Position numbers and translations under genes: made by a program. A stretch of 64,000 nt of DNA from Mesorhizobium sp. WSM3862 (GTDB taxonomy: Bacteria > Pseudomonadota > Alphaproteobacteria > Rhizobiales > Rhizobiaceae), in NCBI RefSeq assembly GCF_002294985.1, contig NZ_NSGE01000006.1:310001-374000 (forward strand). The letters are read 5' to 3'. Shown one piece after another: positions 31,179-39,086 of this stretch. The notes beneath the pieces were generated by a model. That model searched no databases. It was not told where the DNA came from and saw only the letters and a program-made list of their open reading frames with translations. The number at the start of each line of letters is the position of its first letter. Position 1 is the stretch's first letter.

Positions 31179-31230
31179 TGTAAGGCAACACCTTACATAA
31201 GTCAACAAAAATGTAAGGTCAAGCTTTACA
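31179..31230. promoter_or_regulatory. higBA promoter with two inverted-repeat operators
   Basis: Two 19-bp repeats of form TGTAAGG-N5-CCTTACA: a perfect one at 31179-31197 and one mismatch (CTTTACA) at 31212-31230. A leftward promoter TTGACT (31200-31205) with 17-base spacer and TACACT (31177-31182) lies between and across them. HigA binding would repress it. Confidence 0.75.
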
Positions 31231-31248
31231 TTTCAGGAGCGATTTTCG

Positions 31249-33225
31249 ATGCCTGCGAAATCTGAGGCCCAGCGCCGCGCCATGTACGCAGCGGCCGAGG
31301 GCCGGGGCGTGCTCGGCATCCCGAAGGCGGTCGGCGAAGAGTTCGTCGGCAAGGACAGCGCGAGCCAGGCGGCCTCGCTGATGCTGGTCGCACCCGATGG
31401 CGATGTCCTCGTGCTCCGGCGCTCTTCGACTGATACCAGCTGGCCCGGCCATTGGTGCTGGCCCGGTGGCAAGTCGGATGAAGGCGAAGACGCCGAGGCG
31501 ACGGCGGCGCGCGAGACCATCGAGGAGATCGGCACGCTGCCGTCTGGCGCGCGCCAGCTCATCGACACGCGCGGCACGCCGAATGGCTGGGTGCATCACA
31601 CCTTCGCTCAGTGCGTCGAGACGAAATTCGCGCCGGTGCTGACCGACGAGCATTCCGGCTATGCCTGGGCTCCCCTGCGCTCGCTGCCCGAGCCGCTGCA
31701 TCCGGGCCTGCGCGACATGCTGGGCGAGCGGCTTGGCATCGCCGCCGACATGTCGCCCGAGGCATGGGACTCGCTGCGCTCCAACTTCGTGAAGTGGACA
31801 AGGGGCGAAGACATCGTGATCGAGGGCGCCTGCCCGATTTGCGGTGGCTCCGGCGAAGTCGCTGGACCTGGGATCGTGTGCGACGAATGCCGCGGCAAGG
31901 GCGCGGTGGCACAGGCCAACGACGCGCTCGCCATGGATCGCAACAGCGTGCGCTCGTTCGACCAGGACGGCCATCTGCGCGTCGAGATGACGCCGATCTC
32001 GAAGGCCAACATCTGCCCCTACTATGGCCGCGAGATCCCCGACTTCGAGGCGCTGGGGCTCGACCCCGAGCGCATCTATCGCCTCTACCGCGATGCGGAC
32101 GAGCTCGCGAAAGCAGCCCCGACCTTTGTCGGCAAGCCGCTCTTGCTGAAGCACATTCCGATCAGCGCCAAGGAGCACCCGCGCGAAGCCGTGGTCGGCG
32201 CGCTCGGCGATGCCGTCGAGTTCCATGCCCCGTACCTCATGGCGCCGCTCAGCATCTGGGACGGCGCTGCAATCGCGCTGATCGAATCCGATCGGCAGAA
32301 AGAACTTTCAAGCAGCTATCGCTACCGGGCCGACATGACGCCTGGCACGCTGGCTGGAGAATCCTACGACGGCGTGATGCGGGACATTTCCGCCAATCAC
32401 GTTGCCTTGGTTGAGGAAGGCCGCGCCGGGCCTGATGTTGTTGTCGGCGACAGCAAAATGGAGATCATCACGATGAAGAAAACAGCACTGCTGTCGCGCA
32501 TGGCGTCCGTCGCCCACGGCGCGATCCTTGCCCACGTCATGCCGAAGCTCGCCGCCGATCAGAAGATCGATGTCAGCGCGGCTCTCGCGGGCGTCACCGC
32601 CGAAAACTTCAAGGCCAAGCGCCCGGCCATCCTCAAGGCCGTCGGCAAGGCCGCCGAGGGCAAGCTCGCCGCCGACGAGAAGCTCGACGGTCTCGAGGCG
32701 GTTCTCGTCGCGCTCGACGAGGTCGAGGTCCAGGAAGCCATGGACGAAGACGAGGAGGAGGACGGCAAGAAAAAGAAAGCCGAGGACTCCGAACAGGAGG
32801 AGGACGAGGACGAGAAGAAGAAAAAGGCCGAAGACGGCGACGAGGACGATGATGACAAGGTCGACAAGAAGGCCATGGACGCGGCAATCGCCGCGGCTGT
32901 GGCGCAGGCCAAGACCGAGGTCCGCGCCGAGATGCTCAAATCGGCCGCCGAAGTGCGCGCCGCCGAGGAGGCCGTTCGTCCCTACATCGGCAAGCTCGCC
33001 ATGGCCCATGATAGCGCGGATGCCGTCTATCGCACCGCGCTCACCTCACTCGGCGTCAACATCGACGGTGTCCATCCCTCGGCACTGCCGGCCATTCTCA
33101 AGGCCCAGCCGCTACCTAGCGTCGGCGCACCGAAGAAGCCGGCCGTCGCCCTGGACGCTGCCGGGGTGAACTCGTTCTACGAGCTTTTCCCAGCCGCCAA
33201 GACCCACATCGTCAAGTCGCTCTAA
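31249..33225 (+). CDS. Nudix + zinc finger + DUF2213 protease + acidic scaffold fusion
   Basis: 658 aa. Residues 1-25 are a short basic MPAKSEAQRRAMYAAAEGRG motif. Residues 45-165 form a Nudix domain, with box GGKSDEGEDAEATAARETIE then EIG (73-95). CPICGGSG (195) and CDECRGKG (211) form a DnaJ-like zinc site. Residues about 225-405 match DUF2213 head-maturation proteins (ANICPYYGREIPDFEALGLD, HVALVEEGRAGPDVVVGDS). The rest is a Lys/Glu/Asp-rich coiled scaffold. It precedes the capsid genes, so protease and scaffold roles fit; the Nudix part is unexpected. Confidence 0.8.
   Translation: MPAKSEAQRRAMYAAAEGRGVLGIPKAVGEEFVGKDSASQAASLMLVAPDGDVLVLRRSSTDTSWPGHWCWPGGKSDEGEDAEATAARETIEEIGTLPSGARQLIDTRGTPNGWVHHTFAQCVETKFAPVLTDEHSGYAWAPLRSLPEPLHPGLRDMLGERLGIAADMSPEAWDSLRSNFVKWTRGEDIVIEGACPICGGSGEVAGPGIVCDECRGKGAVAQANDALAMDRNSVRSFDQDGHLRVEMTPISKANICPYYGREIPDFEALGLDPERIYRLYRDADELAKAAPTFVGKPLLLKHIPISAKEHPREAVVGALGDAVEFHAPYLMAPLSIWDGAAIALIESDRQKELSSSYRYRADMTPGTLAGESYDGVMRDISANHVALVEEGRAGPDVVVGDSKMEIITMKKTALLSRMASVAHGAILAHVMPKLAADQKIDVSAALAGVTAENFKAKRPAILKAVGKAAEGKLAADEKLDGLEAVLVALDEVEVQEAMDEDEEEDGKKKKAEDSEQEEDEDEKKKKAEDGDEDDDDKVDKKAMDAAIAAAVAQAKTEVRAEMLKSAAEVRAAEEAVRPYIGKLAMAHDSADAVYRTALTSLGVNIDGVHPSALPAILKAQPLPSVGAPKKPAVALDAAGVNSFYELFPAAKTHIVKSL
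32473..33225 (+). CDS. possible nested scaffold from an internal start
   Basis: ATG 32473 (MKKTALLSRMASVAHGAILA) lies 9 bases after GGAG and just after the DUF2213 domain. It would give a 250-aa acidic coiled protein, as in lambda C/Nu3 where the scaffold is the separately started C-terminus of the protease. Inference from position and ribosome site. Confidence 0.45.
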   Translation: MKKTALLSRMASVAHGAILAHVMPKLAADQKIDVSAALAGVTAENFKAKRPAILKAVGKAAEGKLAADEKLDGLEAVLVALDEVEVQEAMDEDEEEDGKKKKAEDSEQEEDEDEKKKKAEDGDEDDDDKVDKKAMDAAIAAAVAQAKTEVRAEMLKSAAEVRAAEEAVRPYIGKLAMAHDSADAVYRTALTSLGVNIDGVHPSALPAILKAQPLPSVGAPKKPAVALDAAGVNSFYELFPAAKTHIVKSL

Positions 33226-33254
33226 GGCGAGCGGCTTCCCCTTCCAAGCCCGTC

Positions 33255-33285
33255 GAGCCGGCCAGCAAGCCGGCTCTTTTCATTT
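33255..33285 (+). terminator. intrinsic terminator in the head operon
   Basis: GAGCCGGC and GCCGGCTC pair around CAGCAA, followed by TTTTCATTT. It lies between protease/scaffold and decoration genes and could set their relative amounts. Confidence 0.7.
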
Positions 33286-33297
33286 AGGAGATCGCCC

Positions 33298-34248
33298 ATG
33301 TCTGGGTTTCAGACGCAGGTTGCCTACAATCCCGCCCCCGCTGTCGAGGGCGATTTCGCTTCCACCAATCCCCGCTCTACAGTCCTTGCCGCCGCTGGCG
33401 CGCTGGTCTGCGGCGCGCTAGGTGCTGTCATCGGCCGCTTCGCCTGGCTGAGTTATGTCCAAGCCGACAGCGACAATGCGCCGGCCGTGGTCAACACCTT
33501 CGGCACCGGCCCGGTCGCGGGCTTCGTCCATCGCGAGCAGCAGGGCCTGATCGAGCAATACCTGCAGGAATCGACGATGCTGGTCCCGGCCGGCTTCCCC
33601 ATCACCGTCTTCGATGGAGGCGATTTCTGGGTGAAGAACGCCGGCGCGACGCCTGCCCTGGTCGGCCAGAAGGTCTACGCCACCTATGCCGATGGCACGG
33701 CGACCGCTGCTCCGTCAGGCTCGCCGAATGGCGCGACCACTTCGGCCGGCTCCATCGCAGCCGCGACCAGCGGCTTCCTGGGCTCCATCGTCGGCAATGT
33801 GCTGACGGTCACGACGGTCAACTCGGGCACGATCTGCCCCGGCACCACGATCTCGGGCATCGACGTCGTCTCCGGCACCAAGATCATACAGCAACTCACT
33901 GGTACCCCGGGCGGTGTGGGCACGTATGCGGTCAACATCCCCGACCAGGACGTCGACCCCGGTACAGAGATTTCCGGCACCTATGGCGTGTTCACCGCGG
34001 GCGGCACGATCGTTGGCGTCTTCGGCGTCGGCGACACGCTGACCGGCGCTGGCATCACCGCCGTCACCACTATTACCCAGCAGCTCACTGGCCCAGCCGG
34101 TGGCGCTGGCACCTATGCGGTCGATGTCAACACCATAGTCAACGCGGCTGCGCTCACCGCGGCCACCAATGTTGAAACTAAGTGGACCGTGCGTTCCTTC
34201 GCGCAGCCCGGCGAGCTGATGAAGATCAGCTCTTGGCCTCAGGGCTAA
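33298..34248 (+). CDS. capsid cement/decoration-like protein with repeat insert
   Basis: 316 aa, AGGAG site. The core (residues 1-135 and the last 25) resembles small structural cement proteins: NPAPAVEGDFASTNPRSTVL, FVHREQQGLIEQYLQESTML, VPAGFPITVFDGGDFWVKNA. Between these lies an insert with two copies of a Gly/Thr-rich module ending GTPGGVGTYAV and GPAGGAGTYAV. It precedes the major capsid gene, so capsid stabilisation is likely. Confidence 0.65.
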   Translation: MSGFQTQVAYNPAPAVEGDFASTNPRSTVLAAAGALVCGALGAVIGRFAWLSYVQADSDNAPAVVNTFGTGPVAGFVHREQQGLIEQYLQESTMLVPAGFPITVFDGGDFWVKNAGATPALVGQKVYATYADGTATAAPSGSPNGATTSAGSIAAATSGFLGSIVGNVLTVTTVNSGTICPGTTISGIDVVSGTKIIQQLTGTPGGVGTYAVNIPDQDVDPGTEISGTYGVFTAGGTIVGVFGVGDTLTGAGITAVTTITQQLTGPAGGAGTYAVDVNTIVNAAALTAATNVETKWTVRSFAQPGELMKISSWPQG

Positions 34249-34307
34249 ACCCGCCGTCAATCTCGAAACCATGCGCCGCAAGTCGGCGATCTGTGAGGAT
34301 AACCACC

Positions 34308-35402
34308 ATGAAATTTCACGACTTCGATCAGGCCGCTGCGGCGTGGGCTCAGCATCGCTCGATGTTCGAGCAGGCGGGTATCTACCTTCCCGATGCACGC
34401 GCCTACATCGTCGAGGCGTTCCGCACCAATCATCTCGCGATGGATGCACAGCCTCAGCTAGCGACAGCACCGAACGCCGGTATCCCGGCGTTCCTCACCA
34501 CGCTTGTGGATCCTGAGGTCTACCGCATCCTTTTCGCCCCAACCAAAGCTGCCGAAATCTTCGGCGAAATTCGAAAAGGCACCTGGATCGACCAGACGGC
34601 GATGTTCCCCGTCGTCGAGCAGACCGGCGAAGTGTCGAGCTATGGCGACTACAACGACAACGGCCGAGCCGGCGCCAACATGAATTGGCCGCAGCGCCAG
34701 TCCTATCTGTTCCAGACGATTTCCGAGTATGGCGAACTGGAGATCGAGCGCGCCGGCCTTGGCCGCGTCAATTGGGTTGGCGAGGTGGATGGCGCCGGCG
34801 TCACCGTGCTCGCACGATTCCTCAACACGACCTACTTCAAGGGCGTGCAGGGCTTGCAGAACTATGGCCTTCTCAACGACCCGAACCTGGCGGCTCCGAT
34901 CACCCCGGCGCCGAAGGCTTACGGCGGTGTGAAATGGATCAACAACGGCCAGATCGTCGCCACCGCGAATGAGATCTATTCCGACCTCCAGTCACTGTGG
35001 CTGCAGCTCGTTACCCAGACAGCCGGCCTGGTCGACCAGAACACCAAGATGACACTGGCCATGTCGCCGGAATCGCAGCTTGCCATGACCGCGACCAATT
35101 CGTTCAACGTCAATGTCGAGGACCTGCTCAAGAAAAACTTCCCGAACCTTCGTGTCGTTTCAGCGGTGCAATATAGGGCGGAGACAGCGATCAACCCGAC
35201 GGGCATCTCAGCCGGCAACGTGGTTCAGTTCATTGCCGACGGCATCGATGGTCAGCAGACCGGCTATTGTGCGTTCAACGAAAAGCTCCGCACTCATCCA
35301 ATCGTGCGCGCGCTCTCCTCATGGAAGAAGAAAATGTCCAGCGGCACCTGGGGTGCGATCATCCGCCAGCCGATGGGCATCTCTCAGATGCTGGGCGTCT
35401 AA
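34308..35402 (+). CDS. major capsid protein, DUF2184 type
   Basis: 364 aa (MKFHDFDQAAAAWAQHRSMF). Features of the DUF2184/HK97-fold capsid group: NAGIPAFLTTLVDPEVYRIL, WIDQTAMFPVVEQTGEVSSY, SEYGELEIERAGLGRVNWVG and C-terminal HPIVRALSSWKKKMSSGTWG. It is the most abundant virion protein. A CI-like site lies just after it, where the usual late gene order is broken by the kinase insertion. Confidence 0.85.
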   Translation: MKFHDFDQAAAAWAQHRSMFEQAGIYLPDARAYIVEAFRTNHLAMDAQPQLATAPNAGIPAFLTTLVDPEVYRILFAPTKAAEIFGEIRKGTWIDQTAMFPVVEQTGEVSSYGDYNDNGRAGANMNWPQRQSYLFQTISEYGELEIERAGLGRVNWVGEVDGAGVTVLARFLNTTYFKGVQGLQNYGLLNDPNLAAPITPAPKAYGGVKWINNGQIVATANEIYSDLQSLWLQLVTQTAGLVDQNTKMTLAMSPESQLAMTATNSFNVNVEDLLKKNFPNLRVVSAVQYRAETAINPTGISAGNVVQFIADGIDGQQTGYCAFNEKLRTHPIVRALSSWKKKMSSGTWGAIIRQPMGISQMLGV

Positions 35403-35429
35403 AGATCCTACAACGCTTAGTGCCGGATC

Positions 35430-35446
35430 GTAACCGTTCTGGCACC
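35430..35446. promoter_or_regulatory. CI-type operator-like site after the capsid gene
   Basis: GTAACCGTTCTGGCACC; its first 13 bases are identical to the operator at 22332. It lies 27 bases after the capsid stop at the edge of the inserted kinase genes. About 190 bases with no gene follow. Confidence 0.45.
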
Positions 35447-35633
35447 AAAGCGTGAAGCGGGGTGGAGCAGCCCGGTAGCCCGCCTGGTCGAATCGGACCC
35501 CAGGCTGCGCGAAACTCGGCCACGGCTAGGAAGACGGGAACCATGCGGGCATTCGGCGGTTTACCGTTCACCCATGCTGAAGGTCGGTTGTTTGGGCCGC
35601 GGGTGCGTGCCGGCCATGTGCCGGAGGCGACGC

Positions 35634-37046
35634 GTGAAAAACGGTGACAAACAAGACGAAAAAGGCGAAGGTCAGCGGCCGCTCAGTGACAGCGACCTGG
35701 TGCAGCTCATCTTTGACAGCGCGACCGACTTTGCGATCTTCACCATGGATCCCAACGGCATCACCACGAGCTGGAACGTGGGTGCCGAGCGCGTGCTCGG
35801 CTATGCCGATGAGGAGATCATCGGGAAGTCTGCCGATGTAGCCTTTCCTCCCGAGGAGGGCGGAACGAGCGCAGCCGCGGAGGAGCGCCGGATCGCACTC
35901 GCGGAAGGGCGAGCCGAGGACGAGCGCTGGCAGATGAAGAAGGACGGCACGCGGTTCTGGGCGTCGGGGCTGATGATGCCGCTCGGGGACAGAACCCGAG
36001 GTTACGTCAAAATCCTACGCGACCGGACCACCCAGCACCGTGCTGAAGTGCAGCTTCAGCAGAGCGAAGAGTTATTCCGGCTCCTCGCGACCAATATCCC
36101 GCAGCTAGTCTTCCGCTCGAAGGTGAACGGTGACCGGACGTGGGGTAGTCCACAGTGGAGTGTCTTCACGGGCTTGGCCTTTGCCGAGAGCGTCGGCTTC
36201 GGCTGGCTCGATGCCGTCCATCCTGAGGATCACGACGCGACGATGACGGCATGGGCTGAGGCGCCGAGCAAAGGCGAATACTATTGCGAGCACCGCATCC
36301 GCCGATCGGCCGATGGCGAGTATCGCTGGCACCAGACCCGTGCCGCCCCCCTGGACGACGCCGGCGGAGCCGCACTCGAATGGGTCGGAACCTCCTCCGA
36401 CATCCATGACCTACGCACGCTCAAAGACCAGCAGAAGGTGCTTTTGGCCGAGCTTCAGCACCGCACGCGCAACCTGATTGCGGTCGTCCAATCACTCGCA
36501 CGGCAGACGATGCGGTCAAGCGCGTCGCTGGAGGAGTTTGCGGAGGATTACGAGAGCCGGTTACGCGCGCTTTCGCGCGTCCAAGGATTGCTCGCGCGCG
36601 CCGACCATCAGCCGATCGACCTGCGCGAACTGATCCAAGGCGAGCTCCACGCGCACGGCGACGGAAGCGTGGACGGGGGCAACGTCACGATCGAAGGCCC
36701 GGCGACCTCGTTGCCGGCGATCTCCGCGCAATCCGTAGCGCTCGCGCTGCACGAACTCGCGACGAACGCGGTGAAGTACGGCGCTCTTCACCAACCGTCG
36801 GGCCGGCTCACCGTTAGGTGGAACATAGAGCACGATGGGTCGAAGCCACGCGCGAGACTTGAATGGCGCGAGAGCGGCGTCACCATGCCGGAGGGCGGAC
36901 CCACGCGGAGGGGCTACGGCAGCGAACTGATCGAGCGGGCGCTTCCCTACCAGCTCGGCGCTAAGACGAAGTTCGAGTTCGGATCGGACGGGGTGCGCTG
37001 CGAGATCGTCGTGCCGGTGACGAAGGATGAGAAGCAACATGGATGA
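35634..37046 (+). CDS. PAS-PAS HWE-family sensor histidine kinase
   Basis: 470 aa from a GTG at 35634, 7 bases after GGAG; an ATG at 35574 is in frame but without a good site. Two PAS domains (FDSATDFAIFTMDPNGITTS; then FRLLATNIPQLVFRSKVNGD with PAC-like YRWHQTRAAPLDD) precede the HWE core: LLAELQHRTRNLIAVVQSLA with H276, HELATNAVKYGAL as N-box, and LEWRESGV. No membrane segment is seen, so it senses cytoplasmic signals. HWE kinases feed stress or light responses in alphaproteobacteria. Its presence in a phage head operon is unusual. Confidence 0.9.
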   Translation: MKNGDKQDEKGEGQRPLSDSDLVQLIFDSATDFAIFTMDPNGITTSWNVGAERVLGYADEEIIGKSADVAFPPEEGGTSAAAEERRIALAEGRAEDERWQMKKDGTRFWASGLMMPLGDRTRGYVKILRDRTTQHRAEVQLQQSEELFRLLATNIPQLVFRSKVNGDRTWGSPQWSVFTGLAFAESVGFGWLDAVHPEDHDATMTAWAEAPSKGEYYCEHRIRRSADGEYRWHQTRAAPLDDAGGAALEWVGTSSDIHDLRTLKDQQKVLLAELQHRTRNLIAVVQSLARQTMRSSASLEEFAEDYESRLRALSRVQGLLARADHQPIDLRELIQGELHAHGDGSVDGGNVTIEGPATSLPAISAQSVALALHELATNAVKYGALHQPSGRLTVRWNIEHDGSKPRARLEWRESGVTMPEGGPTRRGYGSELIERALPYQLGAKTKFEFGSDGVRCEIVVPVTKDEKQHG

Positions 37047-37410
37047 GCCGCAACCCGATGCCCTGCGGGGCCGCCGTCTTCTTGTGGTTGAGGACGAGTA
37101 CATGATCGCTGCTGACCTCGCCCGCGATCTGGAAGACAGAGGCGCGAACGTAATCGGCCCGGTGGGCTCAATCGAGGATGCGCTTGAGCTGCTCGGGGCG
37201 GAGGACCGGATCGACGGCGCCGTGCTCGACCTCAACCTGCGCGGCGAACGCGCCTTCCCTATCGCGGACGCGCTGCGCCAACGTGAAGTGCCCTTCATCT
37301 TTGCGACGGGTTACGATGCCTCGTCCATTCCTGAAGCGTACGCCGAAGTGCCGCGCATCGAGAAGCCGATCGACACCCGAGCGCTCGCACGCCTTCTATC
37401 GCTGGGCTAG
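37039..37410 (+). CDS. single-domain response regulator
   Basis: About 123 aa (MDEPQPDALRGRRLLVVEDE). Receiver features are VVEDEYM near the start, GAVLDLNLRGERA with phospho-acceptor Asp, FATGY and RIEKPID with the conserved Lys. No output domain. The gene overlaps the kinase by 8 bases, so the two are a co-translated kinase-regulator pair. An ATG at 37027 is in frame but has a poorer ribosome site. Confidence 0.88.
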   Translation: MDEPQPDALRGRRLLVVEDEYMIAADLARDLEDRGANVIGPVGSIEDALELLGAEDRIDGAVLDLNLRGERAFPIADALRQREVPFIFATGYDASSIPEAYAEVPRIEKPIDTRALARLLSLG

Positions 37411-37702
37411 TGGTCGCGAGAATATAATGGCCATCCACTTAGCTCTTCACGGATAGCAGTTTGCGGATGCTGCTTGCGAGGGTGCCTGTTCCACAGGCCC
37501 TGAGCCAGGCGTGACACCGGCATCCGCTCCAATCTCGCTATCCGAACTTGATCTTGATGATCTTCCACACGCCTACCAGCAGCGCGCTGATCGGCCAGCT
37601 AAAGCGTCAGGCCACCAGTCTGAAACCTCTCCCGTGCCGCCCTCTCAAGATAGGGGCCGGCATCGGCGACTTGAACCGCTTTCCACCAACCGGAGCAAAT
37701 CG
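37411..37702 (+). other. gap after the two-component genes
   Basis: No convincing gene. An open rightward frame continues into the next structural gene, but a good ribosome site (CGGAG) marks the start at 37703. This may be the right edge of the inserted kinase segment; I see no transposon ends. Confidence 0.4.
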
Positions 37703-38137
37703 ATGTCCACCACTGTCACCGTTGCCTGCAAGCTGCCGCACGGCCTAATCCTGCGCCTTCACGAGATGGTCGAGCAGAACGAACCGACCGCCGGCGGCAG
37801 CTTCCGCAAGGTGAAACGCGCCCAGGTGATCGGCGAGCCGGTCGTCCTGAAAGGCTATCTGCGCCGGTTCGACCGCCGCAAAGAGCCCGCCCCGATGGCG
37901 CAAGACAGCGACTACGCCCTGACCTATGGCGTCGATGCCGACTTCTTGAAGAAGTGGCTCGAGCAGAACAAGGACCTCGACGCGGTTAGGAACAATCTCA
38001 TCTGGGCGCATACCGAGACCGACATGGTCGAGGGCTTCATCGCGGAGCATGAGGCGCAGAAATCGGGCCTCGAGCCGATCGATCCCCACAACCTGCCGCG
38101 TGGAATCCAGGCCTACAAGGCGGATGCTGCGGCCTGA
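37703..38137 (+). CDS. conserved late structural/neck-region protein
   Basis: 144 aa from ATG 37703 (MSTTVTVACKLPHGLILRLH). Contains KVKRAQVIGEPVVLKGYLRR and DALTYGVDADF-like strands followed by WLEQNKDLDAVRNNLIWAHT. Proteins with this outline lie between capsid and neck genes in several phages with DUF2184 capsids. Exact role unknown. Confidence 0.6.
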   Translation: MSTTVTVACKLPHGLILRLHEMVEQNEPTAGGSFRKVKRAQVIGEPVVLKGYLRRFDRRKEPAPMAQDSDYALTYGVDADFLKKWLEQNKDLDAVRNNLIWAHTETDMVEGFIAEHEAQKSGLEPIDPHNLPRGIQAYKADAAA

Positions 38138-38163
38138 CGCGTAACGCCCAGGGAGGTTTCGCC

Positions 38164-38589
38164 ATGGGCGTCATCGTCGAGTTCAGCCTCGCGAACTTCG
38201 TGGCCGTCTACCCGCAGTTCGCGACGCTCAGCCAGCCACAGGTTCTGCAAGGCGCGCTCCCGGTCGCGACGCTCTACTGCCGCAATGACGGCGGCGGACC
38301 CGTCACAACGGCCGAGACGCAGACCACGCTGCTCAACCTGATGGTCGCGCACATCTGCCAGCTCATGTACGGCGCCAACGGTCAGGCGCCGGCCGGGATT
38401 GTGGGACGCGTCTCGAATGCTGCCGAGGGCAGCGTGTCGGTGCAGGCCGACTTCCCCGTGACGCCAAATAACGCCTGGTTCATGCAAACCCCATTCGGCG
38501 CGGCCTACTGGCAGGCCACTGCCGCCTACCGGACCATGCGCTACATGCCTGGACCGCGCCGCGTCTACAATCCCTGGCCTAATCGCTAG
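38164..38589 (+). CDS. DUF4054-like head-tail connector
   Basis: 141 aa (MGVIVEFSLANFVAVYPQFA). The F-x-x-x-Y-P-x-F start and the C-terminal AWFMQTPFGAAYWQATAAYR are typical of DUF4054 proteins, considered head-completion or adaptor proteins. Its end overlaps the opposite response regulator by 11 bases. Confidence 0.75.
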   Translation: MGVIVEFSLANFVAVYPQFATLSQPQVLQGALPVATLYCRNDGGGPVTTAETQTTLLNLMVAHICQLMYGANGQAPAGIVGRVSNAAEGSVSVQADFPVTPNNAWFMQTPFGAAYWQATAAYRTMRYMPGPRRVYNPWPNR

Positions 38590-38986
38590 CGGGTTGAGTC
38601 GGTGTGTCGGTTGGGAGCTGTTCATTCATCAACGTGGATATCGCCGTGATAATCTGCGGGATGAAGAACGGTTTGGTGATCATGATGCTGTTCGGAACGC
38701 CTTCGGCGCCCCACTGGCTGGCGCTATCGCCGCTGACATAAACAACGGGGATCGTGGACTTGACCTGACGTACATGGCGAGCGACCTCCCAGCCGGAGGG
38801 ACCGGGGCCAAGACGTATGTCAGAAAGTAGCGCTTTGAATGCATCCGGCGCTTCATCAAATGCCGCCATAGCAGCAGATGCGCTGCGAACGCCGACCACC
38901 TCGAAGCCCGCTTCCTCCAGCCCTGTTTCAAGATCGAGCAAGATCATTGTCTCGTCTTCAACGACCAGAACAGCGCCACTGCTCAT
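38579..38986 (-). CDS. single-domain response regulator on the opposite strand
   Basis: 135 aa from ATG 38986 (MSSGAVLVVEDETMILLDLE). Receiver features are VVEDE, ALLSDIRLGPGPSGWE with the phospho-Asp, VVYVSGD and ITKPF. No output domain. It lies between a head connector and the collagen-like gene, opposite to the late operon, so it should have its own promoter. It differs from the regulator at 37039 in sequence. Confidence 0.85.
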   Translation of the reverse strand: MSSGAVLVVEDETMILLDLETGLEEAGFEVVGVRSASAAMAAFDEAPDAFKALLSDIRLGPGPSGWEVARHVRQVKSTIPVVYVSGDSASQWGAEGVPNSIMITKPFFIPQIITAISTLMNEQLPTDTPTQPASD

Positions 38987-39086
38987 GTGAGGGATCCCCA
39001 AGGTCACCTGTGAGGCGATCCCCAAGGTAACCCCCAACTCGGCAACGGGTCGTTTAGTTCCCGAATAAAGTGAAAGGACCATTCTC

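Noticed and set aside
35462..35647. Small rightward frame between capsid and kinase
   Set aside because: No ribosome site and biased composition; the region looks non-coding.
38992..39052. GGTAACCCCC...GGCAAC resembling a CI-type operator
   Set aside because: Spacing and central bases do not match the 17-bp pattern.
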